From Gonium pectorale (taxonomy: Eukaryota; Chlorophyta; Chlorophyceae; Chlamydomonadales; Volvocaceae), in assembly GCA_001584585.1 (NCBI GenBank), contig LSYV01000006.1, positions 1,149,528 through 1,201,290 of the forward strand: 51,763 bases of DNA, in the 5' to 3' direction. Position 1 is the stretch's first letter; each line of letters starts with the position of its first letter. The translations under genes and the position numbers were made by a program. The notes under the pieces were generated by a model that had not been told where the DNA came from, ran no database searches, and saw only the letters and a list, made by a program, of their open reading frames with translations. This document shows positions 34,537-47,125 of the stretch, piece by piece.

Positions 34537-34827
34537 TCATGCCTGAATAAGCCTCATACTCATGTGGGGCGCCGGAGGCGGGAGGGTGGCTGGGCGGGGA
34601 TTTCGCTGGGCAGGCGATGGGTTTAGCGCCCCCCGGTGTGGAGGGCAGCTCAGGTGGCCGAGCACTCCGGCCGCCTTGGCCACGTCACCGTGCCCACGCA
34701 CGTAGTCAGGCTTGCAGCTGATGTGGTAACGTCTGCGGTCTGCTAGGTACGTACCGAATGGATCACTGGATCGGGAAGAGCCGCTGAAGAGGAAAAGACT
34801 GCTGGCTACTGCAATGTGTACGGCCAT
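34537..34827 (-). CDS. Hypothetical small secreted protein (96 aa)
   Basis: A single-exon minus-strand frame starting MAVHIAVASSLFLFSGSS, a plausible signal peptide, followed by a basic, Cys-poor segment (YLADRRRYHISCKPDY) and a Pro-rich end. A minus-strand TGTAA lies at about 34,375-34,379, some 160 nt past the stop, as expected for a chlorophyte poly(A) signal. The start faces a second candidate gene at 35,017 across a CCAAT-containing gap. No homologous family is recognised. Evidence is structural only. Confidence 0.3.
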   Translation of the reverse strand: MAVHIAVASSLFLFSGSSRSSDPFGTYLADRRRYHISCKPDYVRGHGDVAKAAGVLGHLSCPPHRGALNPSPAQRNPRPATLPPPAPHMSMRLIQA

Positions 34828-35016
34828 GTGTGCGTCCGTTTATGTGCCGGCGTCAGCTGGCTGTGATTGGCTGGGTGCGTCGTCAAGCGCCGAGTCCAAT
34901 AGTCAAGCGCCGAGGCCAATAGGGCAGGTATCCTGAATGTGAATGCGCTGAAGCTCGTCTGCGTTCGAACCGCAACCTGATCAGTGTCCTAGTTCTCTTG
35001 ATTTCTTCTTTTCAGA
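34828..35016. promoter_or_regulatory. CCAAT-containing divergent promoter candidate with a tandem 20-bp repeat
   Basis: Two adjacent copies of TCAAGCGCCGAG(T/G)CCAATAG lie at about 34,882-34,921, each ending in a CCAAT box. An inverted CCAAT (GATTGG) lies near 34,865. The block separates the starts of two weak candidate genes that point away from each other. Duplicated CCAAT boxes facing one way plus one facing the other fit a bidirectional promoter. Confidence 0.4.
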
Positions 35017-35898
35017 ATGCTTGCCATCGTCATCATAATCACGACCATAGCGACTGCGCTTTCTTCGTGCCAAAGTGGCGCGGCATGTTCAGGTCCAGAT
35101 CAGGCTATGCCCCTCAAGGCGTTCAAGTATAATCTAAGGTTCCCCATGCTCCGGAGTTCAGAATGCGACGTTTCTGCCAGTGTACGGGTCCATGAGTGGA
35201 GTCGTCTTGTCGAATTTTGTTTTAATGATTTGTTGGGCCGCACATGGCCCCGTTTTGTTACCTGTGGTGGTGGCGGCGCGGGCGTAGGCCCGCCTGGTGC
35301 GACCCTGTGCTAAAAAAAAGAGGTTGCACTCCGCCGTAGTGAAGTTAAGTACGCGCTAGGTTTTGGTACTCCGCACGTGCTTAATCCGTATCGTGACTTT
35401 GTAGGTGCATGCCTTGAACCCGGAAACTGCCGGCTCCACCGTCTGGACTCTGGAGGTCGGCCAAGACCATCTTTCCAGTCCGGCCTTGCCAGCGTTGACT
35501 ACTTGGTGGGCCCCAAGGTGAAAGGTCCATCCGCTGCCGGCTAGGTTGCTTGCTTAATCCTTGCCTTGCTTGCAAATGCCCTTGGGCACGCCTGTTGCAT
35601 TCCCAGCGCACCAGCTGTGCGTGAGCCTACGGTGTGCAGAGTACGACGCAAGCTCCTAGTCCTGTTATACAGGGTGAATGAACCCTTGCGAACTTTGGCG
35701 CGGGTGAAATTCCGCACGTGCGGCAGGCGAGGACGTGCAGGGTATGACATGCCCGTAGGCTGCATGCTTTGTAGCGGGCGGAAAAGACCTGGATCAGCAG
35801 GAAGAGCTTGCTGTGGCAAGGGAATAAGGACCATGAACCCCTCCTCCAGTAGCACGCCAGCCACAAACGGCTGCGACACTACCTCTCCATTCCGTTGA
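35017..35898 (+). CDS. Hypothetical secreted protein, three-exon model (about 223 aa)
   Basis: Exon 1 (35017-35283) begins MLAIVIIITTIATALSSCQS, a convincing signal peptide, and ends at a GTAGGC donor. Possible further exons with closing phases are 35405-35517 and 35607-35898 (TGA). A TGTAA at about 36,076 would serve as poly(A) signal. The last exon is Cys-rich (TCGRRGRAGYDMPVGCMLCS). No family is recognised. Exon 2 has a second open frame that reads about as well, so the model is tentative. Confidence 0.25.
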
Positions 35899-37315
35899 CA
35901 AAAGCGCGGGCGGGCAAACCCCGACAGAGGCTCCTGCTGAAAGGAACCGGAGCTCCGAGGTGTTGCTCCCCTCAGTTACCGTACTACTTACATGCGAATG
36001 AAAATGGAGAGCATCCGTGGCGCTTCGGGGGGTGGGCCATTCAAAGGAACCGAACGCAGCTAGTGAACGCGTTCACGTGTAAACATGCATAGCCCAAGTC
36101 ACCATATGACTGCCTACGACTGAGAGCGAGCGAGTCCTTGCTGTGTCACTGCATGCCGCATGGACGCCCGTGCACAGCACCCTATGCCCACACGCAGCGA
36201 CACCCTCTGCTAAGCCCAGGTGCGGCTCTACCGCTACCCCTAACAAGAGCAACATCCCCTTCCGTCGCAAATGCCCCGGCCACAAGAGCGGCAGCTCGGA
36301 GTCCACGCAGCCGAGCCTCGCGTGTAGCCCTTCCTATCCAGTGCCTGCTTCCTCGTCCGCTAGAACTACACCGGCACCCGGCCTGCCCCATGCGCAAGGC
36401 AGGGTGCCCATGCTTGGCGGTACATGCTTGAACAGCTTGTCCGATGTTGTGCAGACAACCTTTATACTGCGCTCGAGGGCCCCACTCTCCGACGCACGAC
36501 GACCATGCACTCCGTGCCTTCGGCTGCCGCCAGCAAGGGACCCACCAGCGCTGAAAAAACCATGACGGCCACGCGCGTAGCGCCGCCAGGCGCTGTATGA
36601 ACATCGCACGAATGGCGCTCGCCCGCGCAAAGAGCAGCACCGCAAGCGTACAAATAGGTGCTGCAACAAGGACTCTGCAACAAATGCTACAGCTGAGTGC
36701 AAACGTCCATACTGTTTGCTAGCCCATACCGTCAAAGCGCCTCCCACACCGCACGAAGGTCGCAGCAGGCCGCCGTGTACTTGCATAAAGCGACGCGTGA
36801 GAACGGGAGACACAGTCGCCAGCAAACAAACAGGCTGGCGAACAGCACGAACCGTTGCAAGCCAGCTCGCGCGCGGGGCGCGGCGGGCAGCACCGCCGGA
36901 ACCCGAGACAAACAAGGGGGCAAACCCTTCCCCTAGATCGTGCCCTTCCCCCTAACCAACCACGACTGCCGATGTCACTGGATATAGCCGTCAAGCCGTC
37001 GTGTCATCGCGTATGCGTGGCATGCGTTTAGCATTGGCTGTCCTTGCAACATGGGCACATGGCCCCCGCACGGGCCCACATGGGGTAAGGGCACACGTGC
37101 CGCAGGGCGCGCCGGGCCCTACAGCGCCCCGCCCCGCCCAACGCAAGCCCTCGAGCCCATGCAGACCCGCCGCCGAGTTGGCGGCAAGCTGTGGGTCCGT
37201 ACCCCACCGCTCAGACTATGCACATTATACCACTCTCCGCTATTTTGCATTCCATACAAGTGTTTCTGCGTTGTATGTTGTCGCCCTCGATACTAGTCTC
37301 TGCCCATGCTCTTGT
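35899..37315. other. Intergenic region upstream of the GH42-like gene 3' end
   Basis: Apart from TGTAA near 36,076 (plus), no exon with recognisable homology is seen. A 193-codon minus-strand frame (36915-36334) is open but unlike any known protein. The nearest minus-strand TGTAA for the GH42-like gene is about 1.3 kb past its stop. Confidence 0.4.
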
Positions 37316-40300
37316 TCAAGGCCGGCTGGTGTTCGTTTGCACACGCGGGAGGTCCTGGAACACCACCAGCGAGGGCCCGCTGGTGACGTTGACGGGCATG
37401 TGGTAGACCTCGTGCGGGATGCGCTCCAGCGCATCCTTGACGGCGACGTACGACGCAAGCTCCTTGCTGTCGTACAACACGAGCGGCTCCACGAATACGG
37501 CACGGTGGAACCGGGGCATGTCGGCCAGGAAGCGGTCGAGCTCGATGTAGACGGCCACGTCGGTGCTGCAGTCGCGAGAAAGGTGCTCGGCGAGGTCCTG
37601 CGCACGCGGGGCAGGTGAGCGGCTTTCGCTTAAAGTTTTACGGCCCTAGCAAGAACATGGGCCATGAGCTGCCGGAGGGGTGCTCTGCAGTGCTCTACAA
37701 TTGCGATGTTGAAAAGACAAGGAGAGCGGCGCGGAGGTTGAGGAATGGGCCCCGGTTTGCGATTTGCACGGGGATAGCGCATGGTGGCCCATCCGCCATG
37801 CCGGGTTGCTGCAGGCCTGGGGGCTCGCGCCACTTCAATGCGTTTTCCGCAGCTCCCTGCCTCACCTCAACGAAGTCGTGAAGGGGATCCGCCCGAGCCC
37901 ACTCGTGCTGCGTACCGCATCGCAAAGCACGGGCGGAATAAACACGTTGTCTCAGCGCACGGATAGTGACAGGAATAACAACACCGCCCACAAATGAACA
38001 CCTTATACGTCCTTGACAGCGCACGGAGCGCCCCCTGTCGCAGAACGGTACGTCGCCAAACCCGACCCCAAAAGAGGCTGCCCACCCCGCCCACCTGGAT
38101 ACCGTGGAAGGCCGAGCACGAGTCCAGGTGCAGGAATAGCCCCACCACCTCGCAGGGCTTGCAGGCGGGGTCGAACTTGGGCCGCATGGCCGCAGCCAGG
38201 GTCGCGTTCATTTCCACGCGCGTGTGCCAGTTGGTGATGCCCAGGTTCTCACCGCCGGCCAACATGGAGTTGCGGAAGCCGGCCTCCAGGATCTCCAGCC
38301 CCTTGAACTGCTCCACGGCGGCCTCGAAGTACACGGGCTTGCCGTACGAGGCGGCCGCCGCGATGTAGATCCGCAGCTTGTGCGGCTTGATGAGTGTGCG
38401 GTACGGGGTCATGAAGTTGGAGTCCATGATTACAAAGTCGGTGTGCGGACTGCCGGCAATGCGCTTGAACATGGAGGCGCCGTAGACTGCGGGCGCGGGG
38501 CGGCGGTTTCAGGTAATCAATGCAGGGCGGCCAGAGAGGGAGTTCGCGGAGATCGCGATACAGAGATTGCAGCGCAGAGAGATGGATACTGTAGATGGAG
38601 TGCTCAGTAGAGTCTTGGTATACGTGGTACACGGGGGACAATTCAGCGTGCTGCAGAGCGCGGTGCAGAGCTGAGTGGGTGCCATGCCCCATCCACTACG
38701 TAGTACGTTAAGCAAGCAGGCACGTGCTGCCATCGTAAAACAGGCTAGGCCGTGCCCTCGCCGCATGCCGTGCTAGTTAGCCAAGGAACCGCCACCTTCA
38801 TGGTCCCCCCTTCCCAGCCAGACCAGGCCGCTGCTCACTCGCGTCAAGGACCGTGAAGAACTGGGACCAAGACGGGGTCGAGGTGAGGCGGTCCAGAGGA
38901 GATGATAGGGGACGGGTCGAGCAGGTTCGCGGGGCATGGAGGGCGGGTGGCGGAGGGTTAGGTAGGGCACCATGGTATGGGAAGACAGAGGTGGGGACGG
39001 GGCTTGGCATGCGCAGCCAGTCAGCGGAAAGCAAGTTGGGCGCAGGGGCCATGGAGGCCTCACCACGGAGGCCGCAGGCAGGCACACGCCTCCCCGAACG
39101 GATGAGCAAGCATGAGCGCAAGCCACCGTTTGCTGCCCGCTCATCGCTGGAAATTGCCCCCGGTACCCTGAGCTCCTTAGGAGCTAATACGCATCAGCTG
39201 GTTGGGAGCATGGACGCCCAGCCGCCCTGTGCCGCACAGAGGCCGCCCCGGGTGAAGGTGAGGCCAGCCGAAAGACCATTCCCCCCGACCGCGCAGCACA
39301 TTTATCACACGCCCCTCGGCCATGCCCCCACTTTTCCCGGGCCTCCGGCGGCGCTTCAGCCACAGCGCACCTCGGGGAAGTGATGGAAGCACTTGAGGCC
39401 GCCCCGCTGCACAGCGGCGCATGCCGAGTTGAACACCTCGGATCCCCACTCCTCACGGAACTTGAGAAAGTCCCAGTACCTGCCGCAAGCCGCCAATCAT
39501 GGGGCCCAATAAGAACGGGTCCAGCACGGCACGAACGGCAACGCTAAGGCAGCGGGAGCCTCAATGCGGGGACGGGCCACGCAGGAGCAGAGGGTGCAAG
39601 CGGACAGCCGGGGTTGCGAGGGGAGCGCACAGCGGGCGCCAGCAGCGAGCGCCCGGCTGAGGGTATGCGGGTGGCGGTTGCGGCACGCGCAGGGACGTCG
39701 GTCGATTTATCGACTGCCCCGCGCGGCGCAATACACGGCAGAGATGGCATGAGAGCGGCGGGAGGGGGGGGGGCGGGGGAACAACGTCGGCAGAGGCGCA
39801 GCGGGGCGCCGTCGCGGACACCGTCGCGGGCGCAGCTCTGAGCCAGCCAGCCTAGCCACGTAGCCAGCCCTCCTCACCTGGAGCTGAAGTCCACGCCCAT
39901 GAAGCCGCGACAGCGCAGCACCGGTGGGGACACCAGGTCCCAATGCTTGAACTGGGTTCCCCAGCGGGAGTTGAAGTAATTCAAGTCGGTGGTCTTGGCC
40001 TTGAGCCAGTTTTGGAACGCGAGAAGCGCGTACGGCGAGTAGTCCTGCAGCGGCGGTTGTCCCGGGATTGCCCGGTAGTTGGTGCTACACCGTGAAGGTT
40101 TTCATGTGACTCGAAATGAGGGGTAGGACGCGGCAGCGGTCGGCTGAGCGGCGCCGGCAGACGAGCGGAGGACATGGTGGGGTCCTCAGCATACTAGGAC
40201 TAAAAGGCAACCAATGCATACCGGCACGTGCACCGCAACTGAGGAGCTTGGGAGCTGTCGTTGGGTCGCACAATCTGAAGCCGCTGTAGGCTGCCAGCAG

Positions 40301-43300
40301 CACCTACACTGCCAGGAACCCCGCGAGGTATCCCGGTCTGCAAGCCTCACCTGGAACGCGTCATATTCCTGAGTGTACTTGGCCTGTGGGCGCATGGAGA
40401 CAAAATGGGCGCGGGCCGGGGTGCGCTGCGTTGCGTTGTGCGTTCGCAGCCGTATACGGCAGTCCCCGCACGGTGCGGCGGGCGCTCACGGCGCAGCAAG
40501 CCGCCCGCACACCGGCGCGAGCGCCAGCACCCGCACGGCACTCTGGCGCACCGCAACAGACAAAGGGCAGCACCTTGTCGACGAAAGCTGCACGCGCAAC
40601 GCAGCGCGGCGCGCTGCAGGCGTCTCCTTTCCTGCCCGCGAGCAAGCGCGTCCAGCTCGCCCGCCCGCTGGCCCGCCCCCCGCCGCCCAGCCCTCCCGAG
40701 CCGCGCGTATGCTGACACGCTCCCCGCTGCTCCGTGCCGCCACCAGCCCGCCGATCCGCCATATCGCATCGCCCGCACGGGACTTCAGTTGCATACTGAC
40801 GTGCTACCACGCCGGCGCAAGATGAGCAGAACGCAGCCCCACCCATGCCCGGCACCCGGTCCCACTCGGTCTGACCACGGTCCGCTCGGGGCCACCCGCC
40901 GCCTTGCCCCCGCTGCTGAGCACGCTGTCCGCCGAATACCCGAACCTCCCTTCGTCTCAGCAAGTATCCATTCCACCCCAGCAAGATCCTGCTATCCTTC
41001 GGAGCCCCATCACCCGCACGCCAAACATCTGCGGACAAACCGACCCACCTCGTACTCGTTGTTGTACACGGGCTGTATGGCGACCGCACACCCAGGGTAG
41101 GTCTTGGCCAGGTGCGAGGATATGGCCTCCAGGTGCCTCCGACCTACTACACCCGACAGGGGGTGGTATATGGAAATGCGGGTGTAGTTCCGGCCTTCGG
41201 AGTCGTAGGCCGCGGCGTCATGGTAGCGCGTCCACAGCCAGGCAGGCGCGGTGACCATGTCGAGGATCAGGTCAACCTGGGCAGGTTGCGGTTCAGGCAA
41301 GGGAGGGCGGAGGAGGGGATGATGCAGGCAGTCCGCGCATGGGCGATGCGCGGGGCGAGCGGACGGTGGGCCGCGATTGGGTCCCGGAAGCGGCGGCCGT
41401 AGCGATCGCGCTTGTGCATGGCGAGCCTCAGCCCTTGCTGTTGCCCGCTGCCCGGGCGCCCACCCGGGCCGGTCACAACGCCAGGGCCCTTTGACCGCCG
41501 TGGCCATGTAGCGGGCCTGAAGCAGCTGACTGGGAAGCAGCGCGTCCCCTAGAGACGAGACATCTGGGATCCGACCATCAAGTTGCTGCCGGCGGGTCAG
41601 CGACGAGACAGCTGGGACCCGACCATTAATTTGCTGCCGGCGGGTCAGCGTCTCGGCCCGTCAGGCCTGGACGGGGGTGCCGTACTACGCCGTGCGCATC
41701 GACGCCGGCCCCCAAGGGCTTGGCAGCCTTGCACAGCGCAGCGGCAGAGGGCGCCCCCTGCCGTCCGAGCGGTGGCATGCGTGTGCATCATGCGGCGGCA
41801 GCAGTGGCTGCGGCAGCCTGCGTCAGCGTTACGCCCCCGGTGCGGTGCCAGGGGCGTGCGGGAAGCACGGCGGGACTTGGATTTGTGTGAGCCGTCTCGC
41901 CGCGCCTCAGGCCACGATGCGTGGCAAACCCTAAATCTCAGACGTGACCATGGCAACCCCACTTGTTGTCCGCAACGAGGAGGGGCATCAACTCAATCCC
42001 TACCGGGGCCCAGTGTCGAGATCCGCCGGACCAACATACTGGCCGAGTGACTGGCAGCCGCACCTTGAGTTCCGAAGTTTTGCATGCGCAGTCCATAAGC
42101 CAGTTAATGTAGTCGATGCGAGGCTTCTTCTCTTCAGGCTCCGTCCACGCCCTGATTTTGCGGAAGGACAAAAGCAGAAAAGCACATCTGGTTTAGGTGT
42201 GTGTGGCGGGGCCTAGCGAGGGATGCGGGAATACAGAACGCCAAGGCACTGGCGTCCGCAAGGGCTGCATTCGTAAGGCAGTCCGGGCTGTGTCCTGGTC
42301 CTTGCTCGTGTCGCCAGCATTCATGCCCTGCACTGCCACCGCGATCAGTGCACTCCTCCCAAGTGCAATTGGGAGGACGCCACCGTTTCCTCACTCCCCG
42401 CCAATTGCGCCGTCTACTCCGTCATGGCGCGTCCCCTCACTGCGCAGCCGCTGCTCAAACCTCTCCTCCCCCCGTCGCCCTCGGGCCTAGACCGCGGCGC
42501 CCCAGCCCCAGCCTCATGCCCGCCGCCGGGGCCAGCTCCTAACTCGAGCCCTGCTCCCGCCCCGTCCGCCCCAGCGGCACCTACGCCTCCAGGGCCATCG
42601 GGGGGGACCTCCCGAGCCTCCCGCCCGCCATACCCGCGCGTCATCAACGGCCCGCCCGCTACCATCGCACCTCCTAGATGGAAACTCACCAGGTAGCACT
42701 GAACACCACCGTCTTCATCCCCGCCGCCTGCATCTGCTGCAGCGTGGCGATCAGCTTGTCCGTTTCCGGCTTGTCAGTCAGGGCGTTGTAAAACATGCTG
42801 CAAGGCGGCGAAGGGACAGAAGCGACGGTGCATCACTGTTAAGCGCAGGTGAAGGGCACAACCACAAGGGCACTCACTGGCCAGGGTGAGGGCAAGAGCT
42901 AGGCCACGGCTTAGCGGGGTGGGGTGGGGCCGCGGTCGAGACTTGAGAGGCTGGAGAGCGCCGGGGTCAGGGCGGAAGTCGGGCAGTGCATTGAGAGGCG
43001 TGGCCCCCGTCCCAGGACACCGCAAGTTGGGGGGTCAGACATGGAGCCTGGGTAGGAACACTCAAGGCAACTAGAGAAACAAGCCCCGGCATCTTATGTG
43101 CGAGCTGGCTCGGCGAGCCAGGCTCCGGTGCCCCAGATCCCAGCAGGGGGCACCCTCCAGGGCCCGGGCGGGCCGCAATTCCCCTCCTCGCCAACCCCGT
43201 GACTGAAGCGCGCGAGCAGCTGCCGGTTGGTCGCAAGTCCCCGGAGATCGGCAACGGTCCAGACGCTGCCGCGCGCTTGAGCGGCGGCGACAGCACCCGC

Positions 43301-44286
43301 CTGGCAGCAGCTCTCGCCCCGAGCGCTTTCCCCCCGTCACGCGGCCATAACCCCCGCTGCACGCTGCTCAGTCGCCATCGCGCGGTACCACGAGCACCGG
43401 CGCCTCAGGACCTGTCGTTTAGCCACACTTTGGGCCGGGATGGGCCAGGATGGGCCGGGATGGGACGTGGCTAGCGGCTGGGTGTACGCAAGCGCTTCTG
43501 CAGCACGTCCAGACCGTGTCGCCACAGTTCACGGCTCGTGACCCACGCGCCAATGCAAACATGCCACCGTCGTCAGGGTAGGGCAAAGACAGCCGTCAGG
43601 CCGCCAACTCCGCCCCTCGAGGGGCAACACCCCGTTCGAGGGGTCAACTCCCCCCCGACGCGCCTCGTAGGCGCATCCGGACCATGGCAGATGGGTGTAC
43701 CGAAGGCCCACTGAGCGCATGCTCCTCACCTCAGCTCCAGGTGGAAAATAGTTCCTGCGGGTGCAACCGGGTTTATGACCAAGGGTCAGTGGAACCGAGT
43801 CAAGGGCTTCCAGGCTGCACGAAGACCTGTTATACAGTCATATATGTGTATCGCTATATGTATCGTTTCCCCCAAGCAACGTGCAGGCCGTGATGACACG
43901 CAACAGTCGCACGCACCAACCCGGAGGCGACAAGGGCAAGCATCGAGATCACGTTCAGCGCCTCAGATCAGCGCGGTAAGTACTCGGTCAACCAACGAGC
44001 GGCAAGTCGTGGCCCCAACGCTTTGCCCAGGATAAGAAGGCTCACCGAACGTATTCCCCGTCTCGTACTTCCGAACAGGCGTGATCCTCCGGAGGAAGCT
44101 GAGTCTTGGACAAGTTCCCGCTTGCGACGGAGCGCGTAACGCAAATAATGCCGAGAAGCCCATGACGCCGATCATTGCGACGATGACACATATAACCATG
44201 CATACTGCAAGCTGGGCGGTGGAGCTTGGCAAGAAGCGGGAAAGGCTCGTCCGCTTTGGACCATGCGCGCCAGGTTTTGCAGCCAT
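37316..44286 (-). CDS. GH42-like glycoside hydrolase (beta-galactosidase type), type II membrane protein, copy G (564 aa)
   Basis: Eleven exons: 44286-44046, 43754-43730, 42797-42690, 42151-42064, 41276-41049, 40383-40351, 40044-39878, 39479-39371, 38860-38839, 38486-38095 and 37597-37316 (TGA); phases close to 565 codons. Residues 24-48 (LAVCMVICVIVAMIGVMGFS) are an N-terminal signal anchor, so the enzyme should face the lumen or cell exterior. The TIM-barrel region follows: MKTVVFSATWAWTEPEE, APAWLW, the HPLSG...RRHLEAISSHLA helix, VYNNEYE with probable acid/base Glu228, FQNWLKAKT...YFNSRWGT, and KPVYFE with candidate nucleophile Glu395. The order and the NEY and RWGT motifs match GH42, which removes terminal beta-galactosyl or related sugars; the substrate here is inferred. 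Microexons of 25, 33 and 22 nt are notable. A less likely alternative is another clan GH-A family. Confidence 0.85.
41554..41649. repeat. 48-bp tandem duplication in GH42-like gene intron 4
   Basis: Two adjacent 48-bp units (41554-41601 and 41602-41649), each starting GACGAGACA and ending TTGCTGCCGGCGGGTCAGC, differ at four or five bases. They lie inside the intron between exons 4 and 5 of copy G. Noncoding local duplication. Confidence 0.9.
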
Positions 44287-45224
44287 GATCAATTAATTAC
44301 ACCTAGCGAGTGGATGGGCGAGGTTCTTAGGCGTCTAGGGCCTTGCCCCACGCGCGACTACTTCTGGCGCCAACTTTTATATGGTGCTTCCTATCTCGAA
44401 TAGTAATACGACAGCAGAAGTTCGCTATGCCGAACAAACAAGCAGTGAAGCACGGGCCAGGTTGGATAAAACGGATTCCGTTGCAGCTTTCACTTTTTTT
44501 CAGCAGTTTGGTCAGCCTGTCGGCTGTGCTCTGAGTCCACGGCGTATCAGCATCCATGGTGCGCCAAAAGCTGGTAAACCTGACCGATGTGCCAAACTGC
44601 CAATGCCCACATGCAACCACACTGCGACCTCGGTATTGAGGTATCACAGCCTGACACGCGAAGGCGGCCTCTAACCCAATATCACTGTATACTACCGTGC
44701 ACCAGCATACCGTGCACAGGCTCCAGCGTCCAGGGTTACAAATGGTGTGTCGAAGCCGTCGTACAATTTCATCGAGTGCATCACGCGGTGTGTTTCCGGG
44801 ACCTGTGCCGTGGGTGCACCTTCCCAGCCCCTCTGTCGTTCAGCACCCGTAGGAACCGCTGCCGTACGCTCCTGATCCCACGCTTCAGCAACACCTGCCG
44901 CCATTCTCCACAAGTCCGTCGGCACTCGGCTGCAGGAGGGAGTGCTTTCGCCTGCTTCCATACATCAGCGATTTTGCATGTAGGCAGTCGCTGCCTGTAA
45001 CACCAGCGGCTGAGTGCCTGGAATGCCGGCGGCTGAGACACTTTCATTACCCTAAGGTTAACAGGGCGCCTGGCCGTGCTACAGACTAAACCCACGAACC
45101 GCTCAGATCCTTTTCTGCAATTGCCAAGTTTGCATGCGTGTCCTCACAGCGCCAAGTTGGTGTCTGCGTCACGTTGCGCTCTTTGTGTTTCGTGTTCTGG
45201 GCCTCACGGCTAAGACAACAGGTG

Positions 45225-45345
45225 TTTCACGGGGGCCGGGACGAACGTCACATGTCTTGCTCTGTACCCGCCCGCCCAATTGGAAACGTCGCGCCTTCGG
45301 GCGTTTATGACCGTAGAGGCGGGCTCCCTCTTTCTCTGCAGATTG
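45225..45345 (+). repeat. R2 repeat, copy 1
   Basis: Contains CCGGGACGAACGTCACATG, CCGCCCGCCCAATTGGAAAC, GTCGCGCCTTCGGGCGTTTA and GACCGTAGAGGCGGGCT. The same blocks recur at 46,940-47,125 (part inverted) and 47,630-47,790, so this is one copy of a local family. No coding potential is seen. Confidence 0.7.
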
Positions 45346-45370
45346 CTCTTTTTTTCACCCACTCTGCTAT

Positions 45371-45448
45371 GGCGGGTCGGGAGCCAATCGGCTCGTGTGG
45401 CCTGCAGCCCCTCTGAGGAGCCTGTCATCTGTATCTGTATCTGTATTG
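45371..45448 (-). repeat. R3 SINE-like repeat, copy 2
   Basis: The reverse complement of the repeat in the ankyrin gene 3 intron (11,261-11,350). It shares GCTCGTGTGGCCTGCAGCCC and ends in CTGTATCTGTATCTGTAT. It directly follows R2 copy 1. Confidence 0.75.
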
Positions 45449-45770
45449 AGCGCGTTACAAAGTTTCCAGGACGACTGGCAATGCGGCAAAGCTGTTGACG
45501 TGACACAAGCGTGTGCTTCACCATTTACGTGACACGATTGTGCGTCGTACGGCGCTACTTGTCGTGCAGACCTGGATATATCAGCCCGCGCGCTCCCTGA
45601 GCAGGGAGGCGGTTCGATGGTCACATCGCTCTGGTGTGATGCACAACCCGATGAGCACATCGCCGTAGCCGGCCGTGACGGTGATTACATAAGCCAATTC
45701 AGGTATTCCTAGCGACGGACGATGCAGTACTCTCTCTCGTGAACTCAGACAGTACTCCCTCTCTCGCAAC

Positions 45771-45812
45771 TCCTCTCTGGGAAGCCTGTAATCTGCATCT
45801 GTACCTGTAACT
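45771..45812 (-). repeat. R3 SINE-like repeat, copy 3 (truncated)
   Basis: Only the tail end remains: TCTCTGGGAAGCCTGTAATC, then TGCATCTGTACCTGTAA. It is truncated at the same side as copy 4, the pattern expected of 5'-truncated retroposons. Confidence 0.55.
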
Positions 45813-46939
45813 CTCTCGTGGCCTGTAACGCCCATGATTGCTCCCACACGTCGACTTTCCCAAGGCAGCGCCGGTTGCAGTCGTCTACGATCGACAGCCA
45901 CGTCTTCCTGCGTGGTGGTAAGTGTACGCACGACGGCCCAGGCGCCCGTCCAACGGGACCCTCTTTCATCGCATGCGCTACCGAGCGAGCGCCACTCGAG
46001 CGGCTGCATGTGAACGGCGATCTGGCAGTCACGCAATATGTCGTGACACTTTGCTTTCGGGCCCTCTGCCTCGTGGCTGCCCCACCCTGCCCCTCCCCTT
46101 CCCCGGGCCTTTCCCGCACAGCCTCCTGCCGTACCCTCCTACCGGCCCCACGCTTCACGGTCTTGTGGCTTGATACGCACGCCTGCATGTGCGTCCGGTC
46201 CTTCGGCGCTCAGCCACTGAAAGGAAGCGCTTTGGTTAGCTTCTGAACGCCGCCATGTCTATATGGCCCCGACCGGTGCCCGCAACATAGGTTCCTGACT
46301 CCGTTCATTCATTCGTCCTTACTTCCAGGCCTGTATCTCGTCGTTCAGTGTCCAGGGAGGGAGGGCTAAGAAACGATATCTGCAGAGAACGAGTCCGCCT
46401 CTACGGGAACTATTGCATTGGCCACGGCCCCGTTGCCCCACTGCCACACGCTGATCCGCCCGCCACGGCTGTCCCCTTGTGTGCCCCCTGCCTTCTGCTT
46501 CATGCCGTCACTTGCACCCCTGCCTGTATGCCCGTCGTCATGCATTACCTGCTCTTCCGCACGTGCACTTTCAGGCGGTTGGATCTGGCCTCCAGACCGC
46601 GACCTGTCCCTTGGCTTTGTAGCCGTCGTCGCGTTCTTTCGCCCCCTCTCCCCCCCTCCGGTTCCGTGCACGTAGGACCCGCTGCCGTACCAGCCGTGCC
46701 GTATTCCAACTCGACCGAGCGGACTTCCCTCCTTCTCTTTCTTACCGGTCCATCGGTGGCCGACTATGGGGACGGGAGTGCTTTGGTCTGCTTTTGCATC
46801 TGCTTCTGGGTAGTAACCGCTGGCCGCCGATGGACTGGTAACATCGTTGGCCACAACGCTCGCCGGACCCTCTATCACCACTTCTCGGCAGGTAACGTTG
46901 CCACTGGTCCACACCGTGAGGGCCAGCCTTCACGTCTCC

Positions 46940-47125
46940 CTCGCCCCGTCGCCCGCCATGCCCTGTACTTCGCGCCCTGCTGGAAACATCGCACCCACGG
47001 GTGTGTATGACCTTAGAGGCTGCCTTCCGTTTCCTTTTGTACGGTCATACACACCTGAAGGTGCGACGTTTCCAATAAGGCGGGCGGATATAATGCAAGG
47101 GATGTGACGTTCGTCCCATCCCCCA
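46940..47125. repeat. R2 repeat, foldback (palindromic) copy
   Basis: Two arms of about 31 bp, GGAAACATCGCACCCACGGG...TGACC (about 46,981-47,011) and GGTCATACACACCTGAAGG...TTTCC (about 47,043-47,074), are inverted repeats with about four mismatches around a loop of about 30 bp. The outer right part, read in reverse complement, matches R2 copy 1 (GGGACGAACGTCACAT). It resembles a foldback MITE. Confidence 0.75.

Noticed and set aside
36334..36915. 193-codon minus-strand open frame
   Set aside because: It has no recognisable family, no leader or domain, and lies in GC-rich DNA between stronger genes. Left unannotated.
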